Origin: JBFKUL01 sp041635755 | Lineage (GTDB): Bacteria; Pseudomonadota; Gammaproteobacteria; Burkholderiales; SG8-39 | Direction: 5' to 3' | Assembly (NCBI GenBank): GCA_041635755.1 | Contig: JBFKUL010000121.1 | Location: forward strand, 1 to 8,459 | Length of the DNA: 8,459 nucleotides | Shown: in pieces, positions 1 to 6,170 of the stretch | How positions within the stretch are numbered: the first letter of the stretch is position 1 | Layout of the letters: each line of letters begins with the position of its first letter | Position numbers and translations under genes: made by a program | Notes under the pieces: generated by a model | The model's input: only the letters and a program-made list of their open reading frames with translations | What the model was told of the DNA's origin: nothing | Database searches by the model: none

Positions 1-527
1 ACGTGATTGCCGATTTCTCCGGCATTTCGGCGGCCTACCATGGCTACCAGGATCGCTACCGCGCAATTCCGGGCGACGACCCCGGCGCGGCGCGCTGGAC
101 CACGCCGGCGGGCGTAGTCGCCGGGAACGGCAACGGCCTGGTGGCCGGGACCTACAACGCGGCCTGCGCCACGGCGCCGATCCCCGAGACCTGCCATTGG
201 TGGGATCACCTGCGGCGCGCGGGATTTGTCTCGGGCTCGGGCACGCTTCAACCGTTCAACGCGGCCACCGGTCTGCTCGGCGTGCAAACCGGCGACAACG
301 CGGGCGGCACGGTTCTGGGCGGCTTCAGCGGCCTGATCATCTGCTCGGCGAACCTGCCCGACAAGATCGCCATCGCTACCGACACGCAGATGGACGACGG
401 TGTGCCGAACACCGGTACGGTTCGCGGCCAGCTTCAAGCGACGCCGAACCCCGCGATCGTCGCGGCGGGCGCCGCGGCTTATGCGGAGACCGGCACCAAC
501 ATCTACGCGATCTGCCGCTCGCTGTAA
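1..527 (+). CDS. Prepilin-like protein, 3' part only (5' end outside window)
   Basis: The reading frame is open to the left edge of the window and ends at TAA 525-527. The GTG at position 3 is only an internal Val codon, not a credible start. About 174 residues are visible. They resemble the C-terminal part of type IV pilin/type II pseudopilin-like proteins often annotated as having a prepilin N-terminal methylation domain: an early YQDRYRAIPGDDP segment (residues 15-27), an aromatic CHWWDHLRRAGF stretch (64-75), a GVQTGD turn, the segment IICSANLPDK (112-121) and a DDG-containing loop (131-133). Four cysteines (55, 64, 114, 171 of the visible part) could form two disulfides, as expected for an exported protein. 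The expected N-terminal cleavage site and hydrophobic helix would lie upstream and cannot be checked. A strong terminator follows immediately, so this is the last gene of its transcript. The family call rests on remembered sequence pattern. The exact role (minor pilin or pseudopilin) is unknown. Confidence 0.7.
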   Translation, partial: VIADFSGISAAYHGYQDRYRAIPGDDPGAARWTTPAGVVAGNGNGLVAGTYNAACATAPIPETCHWWDHLRRAGFVSGSGTLQPFNAATGLLGVQTGDNAGGTVLGGFSGLIICSANLPDKIAIATDTQMDDGVPNTGTVRGQLQATPNPAIVAAGAAAYAETGTNIYAICRSL

Positions 528-547
528 TCGACGCCACGACGTTCTGG

Positions 548-578
548 AGGCCGGCCGCGCGCCGGCCTTTTTCTTTTT
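548..578 (+). terminator. Rho-independent terminator after the prepilin-like gene
   Basis: A perfect 8-bp stem, AGGCCGGC (548-555) with GCCGGCCT (561-568), encloses a 5-base loop. It runs into a T tract, TTTTT-C-TTTTT (568-578), on the plus strand. It starts 21 bases after the prepilin-like stop codon. Read from the minus strand, the hairpin is not followed by a T run, so it should act mainly on plus-strand transcripts and also keep them from running into the convergent antiporter gene. Confidence 0.9.
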
Positions 579-606
579 CAGCCACCGGGATTCCTGACCG
601 AGTCGG

Positions 607-2586
607 CTAACCTTCGAGCAGCTTGACCTCGGCCGCGGCCAGCATCTCCGGCACCCCGAGCAACAGCACGATATCGCCCGGCTCGAGCAACTCCACGTCG
701 CCGGGCGCAAGCTTGCGGCCGGCGCCCGGCCGGCGCACCGCCTTCACCTGCACGCCGATGTCCTCGAGCGAGAGATCGTCGAGCGGCTTGCCCACCGCAT
801 GCGCGGTAGCGCCAAGCGTCACCGCATGCAGCCGCGGCTGCGCGGCTTCGACGGTGTCGGGCTCGTCGCCCTCGCCATAAAACAGGCCGCGTAGCAGCCC
901 GTACTGCTGATCGCGCACCTGGCGCATGCGCCGCACCACGCGGCTGAGCGGCACGCCGATCCACACCAGCGTGTGCGAGGCGAGCATCAGCCCCGACTCG
1001 AAGGCCTCGGGCACGACCTCCGAGGCGCCCGCCGCGACCAGCTTCTCGATGTCGCGCTCCTCGTGCGCGCGCGCGATCACCGGCAGCGACGGATTGAGCG
1101 CGTGGATATTGGCCAGCACCCGCACTGCGGCCGAGGTCTCCGCGAAGGTGATGACGATGGCCGCGGCGCGGCCGATGCCGGCGGCGACCAGTGCCTCGCG
1201 CCGCGTGCAATCGGCAAACACCACGGTATCGCCGGCAAGCGCCGCCTCGCGCACGCGCTCCGGGTCGAGGTCGAGCGCCATGTAACGCACGCCTTCGGCG
1301 TCGAGCAGCCGCGCCAGGCGCTGCCCGTTGCGGCCGTAGCCGAGAATGATGACGTGGCGCTCGGTGTCGAGCGACTGCACGGCGACGCGATGCAGCTCGA
1401 GCGCGCGCTGCATCCATTCCGAGGCCGCGACGCGCATCACGATGCGGTTGCTCGCCGCGATGATGAACGGGGTTGCGAGCATCGACAGAATCATCGCGGC
1501 GAGCAGCGCCTGAAGCATCGTATCCGAAGCGATGTCGCGCCCCCGCGCGAGCGTCAACAGCACGAAACCGAACTCGCCGCCCTGCGCGAGCGCAAGGCCC
1601 GTGCGCAGCGCCGTGCCCGGCGGCGAGCCAAAGGCACGCGAGAGCAGCGCGATCAGCCCGAATTTGGCGCCCACCAGCGCGACCAGCAGCGCGAGCACCA
1701 GCCAGAAGTTGCCGAGCACGAGCTGCGTATCGAGCATCATTCCCACGGTGATGAAGAACAGCCCGAGCAGCACGTCCCGGAATGGCTTGATGTCCTCCTC
1801 GACCTGGTAGCGGTACACGGTCTCCGAGATCAGCATCCCCGCAAGGAAAGCGCCGAGCGCCAGCGACAGGCCAGCGATGCCGGTGAGAAAGGCGAGAGCG
1901 AGCGTGATGAGCAGGACGTTCAGCACGAACAGCTCGGTCGAGCGGCGACGCGCGACGACGCCGAACCAGGCGCGCATCACTCTCGGTCCGACCAGCACCA
2001 GCACGCCGAGCGCCAGCGCCGCCTTGACCAGCGCCAGCGCGATCGCCACGCCGATCTCCTCGGCCGGACGGCCAAGCGCCGGCACCAGGATGAGCAACGG
2101 CACCACCGCGAGGTCCTGGAACAGCAGCACGCCGATGATCTCGCGGCCGTGCGGCGTATCGAGCTCGAGGCGCTCGGCGAGCAGCTTCGAGACGATCGCG
2201 GTCGAGGACATCGCCGCCGCGCCGCCCAGCACCAGCCCCGCCTGCCACGAGCCGCCGAGCGCGATCCCGAGCGCGACACAGATCGCGATGGTGAGCAGCA
2301 CCTGCGCGAGGCCCAGACCGAAGACCAGCCGCCGCATGACGCGCAGCTTGGAAAGGCTGAACTCGAGGCCGATCGAGAACATCAGGAACACGACGCCGAA
2401 CTCCGCGAGGTGCCGCGTCGCCTCGGTGTCGGGGATCAGCCCGAGCGCGTGCGGTCCAAGCACCAACCCCGTCGCCAGGTAACCGATGATCGGCGGCAGC
2501 TGCAGGCTGCGGCAGATGACAACCGCCAACACGCTGCTCGCGAGCAGTACCAGAACCGGCTGCAGAGCGACGCCCGCTGCGTCCAT
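607..2586 (-). CDS. CPA2-family monovalent cation:proton antiporter (KefB/KefC/YbaL-like) with RCK domain
   Basis: Inner-membrane antiporter expected to exchange K+ (or Na+) for H+. The 659-residue product has an N-terminal Na+/H+-exchanger domain (about 10-385) made of many hydrophobic helices. It carries the CPA2 hallmark FQD (156-158), whose Asp lies in the ion site, and a glycine-rich AQGGEFGF segment (334-341). A TrkA-N/RCK domain follows (about 410-530) with a GxGxxG nucleotide-binding motif GYGRNG (416-421) and an acidic residue after the second strand (D439/D441). A TrkA-C-like domain ends the protein (about 585-655). I chose ATG 2584-2586 because the protein there begins with the usual N-terminal helix, length fits the family, and GGAG lies 4 bases upstream. 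A longer in-frame reading from 2874 would run through kdsD and lacks family similarity. It ends with TAG, converging on the prepilin-like gene. It could be called kefB, kefC or ybaL, but the substrate and ligand cannot be decided from sequence, so no symbol is given. Confidence 0.92.
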   Translation of the reverse strand: MDAAGVALQPVLVLLASSVLAVVICRSLQLPPIIGYLATGLVLGPHALGLIPDTEATRHLAEFGVVFLMFSIGLEFSLSKLRVMRRLVFGLGLAQVLLTIAICVALGIALGGSWQAGLVLGGAAAMSSTAIVSKLLAERLELDTPHGREIIGVLLFQDLAVVPLLILVPALGRPAEEIGVAIALALVKAALALGVLVLVGPRVMRAWFGVVARRRSTELFVLNVLLITLALAFLTGIAGLSLALGAFLAGMLISETVYRYQVEEDIKPFRDVLLGLFFITVGMMLDTQLVLGNFWLVLALLVALVGAKFGLIALLSRAFGSPPGTALRTGLALAQGGEFGFVLLTLARGRDIASDTMLQALLAAMILSMLATPFIIAASNRIVMRVAASEWMQRALELHRVAVQSLDTERHVIILGYGRNGQRLARLLDAEGVRYMALDLDPERVREAALAGDTVVFADCTRREALVAAGIGRAAAIVITFAETSAAVRVLANIHALNPSLPVIARAHEERDIEKLVAAGASEVVPEAFESGLMLASHTLVWIGVPLSRVVRRMRQVRDQQYGLLRGLFYGEGDEPDTVEAAQPRLHAVTLGATAHAVGKPLDDLSLEDIGVQVKAVRRPGAGRKLAPGDVELLEPGDIVLLLGVPEMLAAAEVKLLEG

Positions 2587-2590
2587 GGCG

Positions 2591-2594
2591 CTCC
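2591..2594 (-). promoter_or_regulatory. Ribosome binding site (GGAG) of the antiporter gene
   Basis: On the minus strand GGAG is followed by CGCC and then ATG (2586-2584). The 4-base spacing is short but workable. It supports the start at 2586 over the much longer upstream reading. Confidence 0.55.
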
Positions 2595-2606
2595 AGGGGG
2601 TTGGGC

Positions 2607-2612
2607 TATACT
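2607..2612 (+). promoter_or_regulatory. Candidate -10 element (TATACT) for the kdsD-kdsC-lptCAB operon
   Basis: TATACT matches the sigma-70 -10 consensus at 5 of 6 positions and sits in the only gap between the divergent antiporter and kdsD. No recognisable -35 box lies 16-18 bases upstream. If used, transcription would begin at about 2618-2620, directly at the kdsD ATG (2621). The surrounding 13 bases recur almost exactly upstream of ptsN (8110-8122). Prediction from sequence only. Confidence 0.45.
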
Positions 2613-2620
2613 TTGTGGCT

Positions 2621-3637
2621 ATGATAAGGGCTGCGAGCAGGGCGGGACAGGACGACACGATCGCCGAGGCCACGCCCGGCGCGCTCGAGCTTGCGCGGCG
2701 CGTGCTCGCGATCGAGGCCGACGCCGTGCGCGCGCTGATCGGGCGCATCGACGAGCGCTTCCAAGCCGCCGTGACGTTGATCCTGTCGTGCCGCGGGCGC
2801 GTGACCGTCAGCGGCATCGGCAAATCCGGGCACATCGCACGCAAGGTCGCCTCCACGCTGTCGAGCACGGGCACACCCGCCTACTTCGTGCATCCCGCCG
2901 AGGCGATTCACGGCGATCTGGGCATGATCCGACCCGAAGACCTGTTCATCGGCATCTCGCACTCCGGCGAAAGCGAGGAGCTGCTGCGGCTCGTGCCGCT
3001 GCTCAAGCGACAGGGCGCAAAGCTGATCGCCATCACGGGAAAGCCGCAATCGTCGCTTGCGCGCGAGGCGGACGTGCACCTCGATGCCGGCGTGGCGCAG
3101 GAGGCCTGCCCGCTCAACCTCGCGCCCACCGCGAGCACCACGGCGGCGCTCGCGCTGGGTGATGCTCTCGCGATCGCGCTGCTCGACGCGCGCGGATTCT
3201 CCTCGGATGATTTCGCGCGCTCGCACCCGGGCGGAACGCTCGGCCGGCGACTGCTCACGCACGTCGCGGACGTCATGCGGCGCGGCAGCGAAGTGCCCTC
3301 GGTGATCGAGACCGCGACGCTCAAGGAGGCGGTGCTGGAGATGTCGCGCGGCCGCATGGGCATGACCGGCATCGTCGACCCGGCCGGGCACGTGAAGGGC
3401 ATGTTCACCGACGGCGATCTGCGCCGCGCGCTCGACAAGGTCACCGACTTCAACGCCGCGCGGGTGGCCGAAGTGATGACCGTGGATCCGCGCACCATTC
3501 ACCCAGACGCCCTGGCGGTCGAGGCGGTGCAGCTCATGGAGCGGCACAAAGTCAACCAGCTGCTCGTGGTCGACGCCAGGCACGAGCTTGTGGGCGCGCT
3601 GAACATGCACGACCTGTTCCGCGCCAAGGTGCTCTGA
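2621..3637 (+). CDS. kdsD: D-arabinose-5-phosphate isomerase (KpsF/GutQ family)
   Basis: Interconverts D-ribulose 5-phosphate and D-arabinose 5-phosphate, the first committed step to KDO for the LPS inner core; cytoplasmic. The 338-residue product has an N-terminal SIS sugar-isomerase domain (about 45-185) followed by two CBS domains (about 215-270 and 280-338). Aligned by eye to E. coli KdsD (offset of nine residues), the four proposed catalytic residues are present: K68 in GIGKSGH, E120 in SGESEE, E161 in QEACP and H202 in SHPGG. Start choice is uncertain. ATG 2621 gives a length close to the family norm but has no clear Shine-Dalgarno. An in-frame ATG at 2585 would add 12 residues, is also without a ribosome site, and would lie upstream of the candidate -10 element. 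It heads the kdsD-kdsC-lptC-lptA-lptB cluster and is divergent from the antiporter. Capsule-type KpsF or GutQ paralogues look alike, but linkage to kdsC and lpt genes favours KdsD. Confidence 0.95.
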   Translation: MIRAASRAGQDDTIAEATPGALELARRVLAIEADAVRALIGRIDERFQAAVTLILSCRGRVTVSGIGKSGHIARKVASTLSSTGTPAYFVHPAEAIHGDLGMIRPEDLFIGISHSGESEELLRLVPLLKRQGAKLIAITGKPQSSLAREADVHLDAGVAQEACPLNLAPTASTTAALALGDALAIALLDARGFSSDDFARSHPGGTLGRRLLTHVADVMRRGSEVPSVIETATLKEAVLEMSRGRMGMTGIVDPAGHVKGMFTDGDLRRALDKVTDFNAARVAEVMTVDPRTIHPDALAVEAVQLMERHKVNQLLVVDARHELVGALNMHDLFRAKVL

Positions 3638-3641
3638 GCGG

Positions 3642-4178
3642 ATGTCGCAGGCCACGCGTGCCGCGCTCAACCGCGCGCGGCGGGTTCGCCTGATGATCTT
3701 CGACGTAGACGGCGTGCTGACCGACGGCCGGCTGTGGTACGGCCCCTCGGGCGAGGCACTCAAGGTGTTTCATTCGCTCGACGGCCACGGCGTGAAAATG
3801 CTGGCCGCGAGCGGGGTGCGCTCGGCGCTCCTTTCGGGCCGCAGCTCCAAAGCGGTGACCCGGCGCGCGGCCGAGCTCGGCATCAAGCACGTGCTGCAGG
3901 GCATCGAGGACAAGCGCGCGGCATTCGATGCGCTGACGGCGAAACTCGGCCTCGAGCCCTCGGCCACGGGCTACATGGGCGACGACCTCGTCGATGTGCC
4001 GGTGCTGGTGCGCTGCGGCTTCGCTTGCGCGCCGAGCGAGGCGCCGGACGCGGTACGCCGCCACGCGCATTACGTAAGCACCGCGCCGGCCGGAGGCGGC
4101 GCGGTGCGTGAAGTCTGCGAGCTGGTGATGCGCGCCCAGGACTCGCTCGAGCGCGCCCTTGCGGCGTACCGGTCATGA
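3642..4178 (+). CDS. kdsC: 3-deoxy-D-manno-octulosonate 8-phosphate phosphatase
   Basis: Hydrolyses KDO-8-phosphate to KDO and phosphate, the last step before CMP activation; a cytoplasmic HAD-superfamily enzyme that forms tetramers in known members. The 178-residue protein carries HAD motif I DVDGVLTD (residues 21-28; nucleophile D21 and acid/base D23), a motif II serine in LLSGRSS (S65), a motif III lysine in EDKRAAF (K91) and motif IV GDDLVD (113-118; D114 and D115). It lacks a large cap domain, as usual for the compact C0 type. Length is typical (E. coli 188). The ATG lies four bases after the kdsD stop, and no strong Shine-Dalgarno is visible, so translation is probably coupled to kdsD. 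Its last four bases (ATGA) overlap the lptC start. Confidence 0.96.
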   Translation: MSQATRAALNRARRVRLMIFDVDGVLTDGRLWYGPSGEALKVFHSLDGHGVKMLAASGVRSALLSGRSSKAVTRRAAELGIKHVLQGIEDKRAAFDALTAKLGLEPSATGYMGDDLVDVPVLVRCGFACAPSEAPDAVRRHAHYVSTAPAGGGAVREVCELVMRAQDSLERALAAYRS

Positions 4179-4750
4179 GAATCTCGGCGTCCCGGCTGTT
4201 CCCGCTGCTACTGATGCTCGCGCTCGCCATGCTCAGCCTCTGGCTGGAGCACGCGGTGCTCGACGAGGCGCGCGCGCCTGTGCCGCGACGCCATAACCCC
4301 GATTACATCGTGGAGAACTTCAGCGTCGCGACCTACAACCGCGAAGGCGCCACCGAGTCCACGCTTGCAGCGGCGAAGATGATACATTTCCCGGACGACG
4401 ACTCGACCGAGCTTCTGGCGCCGCACCTGGTGCAGACCAAGGCGGGCCAGCCGCGCATGACCATCACCGCGGGACGCGGCGCGCTTTCGCAGAACGGCGA
4501 GGAAGTCTTCCTGTACGACAACGTGGTGCTGGTTCGCGATGCCGCCGAAGGCGTACCGGAAGCACGCATGATGACCGATTTTCTGCACCTGGTCCGTGCG
4601 CGCTCGCTCGTGCGCACCGACCGGGACGTGGCGATCAGCGAGGCGGGACGAGTTCTCAGTGGCAGGGGCATGGAGTACTACAACGATTCGCGGCAGCTTT
4701 ACCTGCATGACCAGGTGCGCGGCCGCTTCGAGAAGAAAGGCGCCTCATGA
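4175..4750 (+). CDS. lptC: LPS export ABC transporter periplasmic protein LptC
   Basis: Bitopic inner-membrane component of the Lpt machine; in known systems it takes LPS from the LptB2FG transporter and passes it to LptA. The 191-residue product has a short basic N-terminus, one membrane helix at about residues 8-24 and no obvious cleavage site, which suits a membrane anchor. The rest is a periplasmic beta-jellyroll LptC domain (about 40-186) with the family-like segments YIVENFSVATYN (44-55), a TITAGRG turn and YYNDSRQLYLHDQVRGRF near the C-terminus. LptC sequences diverge widely, so position between kdsC and lptA is part of the evidence. The start overlaps the kdsC stop as ATGA, and the lptA start overlaps its own stop in the same way, so the genes are translationally coupled. 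Confidence 0.93.
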   Translation: MRISASRLFPLLLMLALAMLSLWLEHAVLDEARAPVPRRHNPDYIVENFSVATYNREGATESTLAAAKMIHFPDDDSTELLAPHLVQTKAGQPRMTITAGRGALSQNGEEVFLYDNVVLVRDAAEGVPEARMMTDFLHLVRARSLVRTDRDVAISEAGRVLSGRGMEYYNDSRQLYLHDQVRGRFEKKGAS

Positions 4751-5382
4751 GGCGCGCCGAGCGCGTGCGCGCGCCCATCCTCATCGCGCTTGCCTGCGCG
4801 GCGCTCTGGGCCGCGCCGGGCGCGCGCGCCGAGTCGGCCGACCGCGACAAGGCCACCCAGATCGAGGCCAACCGGATGAGCAGCGACGATGCGCGGCGCG
4901 TCAGCATCTTCGAAGGCAACGTCGTGCTCACCAAGGGCACGATCACGCTGCGCGCCGACCGGATTCTGGTGCGCCAGGACGCGGACGGCTTTCAGCGCGC
5001 CACGGCCACCGGCAATCCGGTGCGCTTCCGGCAGAAGACCGATCCCCAGGAGGGCAAGGAAGGCGTGTGGATCGATGCCGAAGCGCTGCGCATCGAGGTC
5101 GACGACCGCAACGAGAAGGTCGAATTGTTCGACAAGGCGCGCGTCACCAAGGACAAGGACGAGGTGCGCGGCGAGTACATTTCGCTCGATCAGCGATCGG
5201 AGTTCTTCACCGTAAGCGGCGCCAAGGGCGGTACGCCCGGCACCGCGCAAGGCCGGGTGCGCGCGGTGATCCAGCCCAAGGCGCCGACGGCGCCGAACAA
5301 CCCACCTGCGCCATCGGCGCCGAATAACCCGCCCGCCACCTCCTCGTCGAGCACCGCGCCGGTGAAGCCCGCGGCGCAATGA
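4747..5382 (+). CDS. lptA: LPS transport periplasmic bridge protein LptA
   Basis: Periplasmic protein that in known systems polymerises into the beta-jellyroll bridge carrying LPS from LptC to LptD at the outer membrane. The 211-residue precursor has a basic N-terminus, a hydrophobic core (about 10-23) and a likely signal peptidase I site after A-R-A (residues 26-28). The LptA/OstA domain covers about 35-165, including TQIEANRMS (38-46), FEGNVVLTKGTITLRAD (55-71) and a late GEYISLDQRSEFFTVSG stretch. After about residue 175 comes a Pro/Asn/Ala/Ser-rich tail with two copies of a nine-residue unit APNNPPAPS/APNNPPATS (182-199), ending in a Ser run and VKPAAQ. This tail makes the protein longer than E. 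coli LptA (185 residues). Start and stop overlap lptC and lptB by four bases each. Confidence 0.95.
   Translation: MRRAERVRAPILIALACAALWAAPGARAESADRDKATQIEANRMSSDDARRVSIFEGNVVLTKGTITLRADRILVRQDADGFQRATATGNPVRFRQKTDPQEGKEGVWIDAEALRIEVDDRNEKVELFDKARVTKDKDEVRGEYISLDQRSEFFTVSGAKGGTPGTAQGRVRAVIQPKAPTAPNNPPAPSAPNNPPATSSSSTAPVKPAAQ
5290..5343 (+). repeat. Two-copy 27-bp tandem repeat encoding the LptA C-terminal tail
   Basis: Two adjacent 27-base units (5290-5316 and 5317-5343) are identical at 20 of 27 positions and encode APNNPPAPS and APNNPPATS. Most differences are at third codon positions, so the peptide is better preserved than the DNA. It lies in frame within lptA. Confidence 0.75.
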
Positions 5383-6101
5383 GCGTCCTTCGCGCCGAAA
5401 GTCTTCGCAAGCGCTACAAGGCGCGCACCGTGGTGCAGGACGTGACGCTGGAAGTCGCGAGCGGCGAGGTAGTCGGCCTGCTCGGTCCCAATGGCGCCGG
5501 CAAGACCACGTGCTTTTACATGATCGTTGGCCTGATCACGGCTGACGCCGGGCGCATTAATCTGGACGGCGAGGAGCTCACGCACCTGCCGATCCACCGC
5601 CGCGCGCGCCTGGGCATCTCCTACTTGCCGCAGGAAAACTCCGTATTCCGGCGCCTCAGCGTCGAGGAGAACGTGCAGGCGGTGCTCGAGCTGCAGGACC
5701 TGCCCGAATCGCAAATCGAGACGCGCCTCGTCGAGCTGCTCAAGGACCTTAACATCGCGCACCTGCGAAAGCACACCGCACTGTCGCTCTCCGGGGGCGA
5801 GCGGCGGCGACTGGAGATCGCCCGCGCACTCGGCACACGCCCTTCGTTCATCCTGCTCGATGAGCCCTTTGCGGGCGTAGACCCGATCGCCGTGCTCGAC
5901 ATTCAGCGCATCATTCGTTTCCTCAAGGAGCGCAGCATCGGCGTTCTGATCACCGACCACAACGTGCGCGAGACGCTCGGCATCTGCGACCGCGCCTATA
6001 TCATCAACGAAGGCGCGGTACTCGCCTCGGGGCAGCCGGAGGAGATCGTCTATAATGAACGCGTTCGCCGCGTCTATCTCGGCGAGAATTTCCGCATGTA
6101 G
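5379..6101 (+). CDS. lptB: LPS export ABC transporter ATP-binding protein LptB
   Basis: Cytoplasmic ATPase dimer that powers LPS extraction by LptB2FGC. All ABC motifs are intact in the 240-residue protein: Walker A GPNGAGKT (36-43), Q-loop Q85 in YLPQE, signature LSGGE (137-141), Walker B FILLDE (157-162, catalytic E162), D-loop AGVDP (165-169) and switch H194 in TDHN. F90 and R91 match residues that contact the LptF/LptG coupling helices in E. coli LptB, which argues for LptB rather than a LivF/LivG-type importer ATPase. The C-terminus VRRVYLGENFRM is typical of the family. The start overlaps the lptA stop (ATGA 5379-5382). The membrane partners lptF and lptG are not in this window. The end of the gene contains a TATAAT that may serve rpoN. 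Confidence 0.98.
   Translation: MSVLRAESLRKRYKARTVVQDVTLEVASGEVVGLLGPNGAGKTTCFYMIVGLITADAGRINLDGEELTHLPIHRRARLGISYLPQENSVFRRLSVEENVQAVLELQDLPESQIETRLVELLKDLNIAHLRKHTALSLSGGERRRLEIARALGTRPSFILLDEPFAGVDPIAVLDIQRIIRFLKERSIGVLITDHNVRETLGICDRAYIINEGAVLASGQPEEIVYNERVRRVYLGENFRM
6051..6056 (+). promoter_or_regulatory. Possible -10 element (TATAAT) for rpoN inside the end of lptB
   Basis: A perfect TATAAT lies in the lptB codons for Val-Tyr-Asn, about 115 bases before the rpoN ATG. No TTGACA-like -35 sequence is found at normal spacing. It could give rpoN transcription independent of the lpt operon, but a chance match in coding DNA is quite possible. Confidence 0.25.
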
Positions 6102-6170
6102 CGTCCATTTCAGGCGCCAACCCGGCACATCTGGGCGGCCTGGCGCGACGAACGCGGACCGCGACTGACC

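Noticed and set aside
3..5. GTG at the window edge as the start of the prepilin-like gene
   Set aside because: The frame is open to the edge, no ribosome site can be seen, and the product would lack the signature N-terminal helix of its family.
2587..2874. Upstream extension of the antiporter frame to an ATG at 2874
   Set aside because: The extra 96 residues are antisense to kdsD, unlike the family, and ATG 2586 has a ribosome site and the usual N-terminus.
973..3162. Very long plus-strand open frame (729 codons) opposite the antiporter gene and into kdsD
   Set aside because: It is rich in Arg, His, Gln and Glu with no recognisable domain, lies antisense to a clear membrane protein, and is what high-GC third positions produce on the opposite strand.
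2606..3763. Minus-strand open frame (385 codons) opposite kdsD
   Set aside because: No domain is recognisable, and kdsD on the other strand has all catalytic residues.
6141..6155. Sigma-54-like site (TGGCGCG...ACGC) just before rpoN, suggesting autoregulation
   Set aside because: Only the GG and GC dinucleotides fit; the -12 TTGC core is absent. Too weak to call, although rpoN autoregulation is known in some bacteria.
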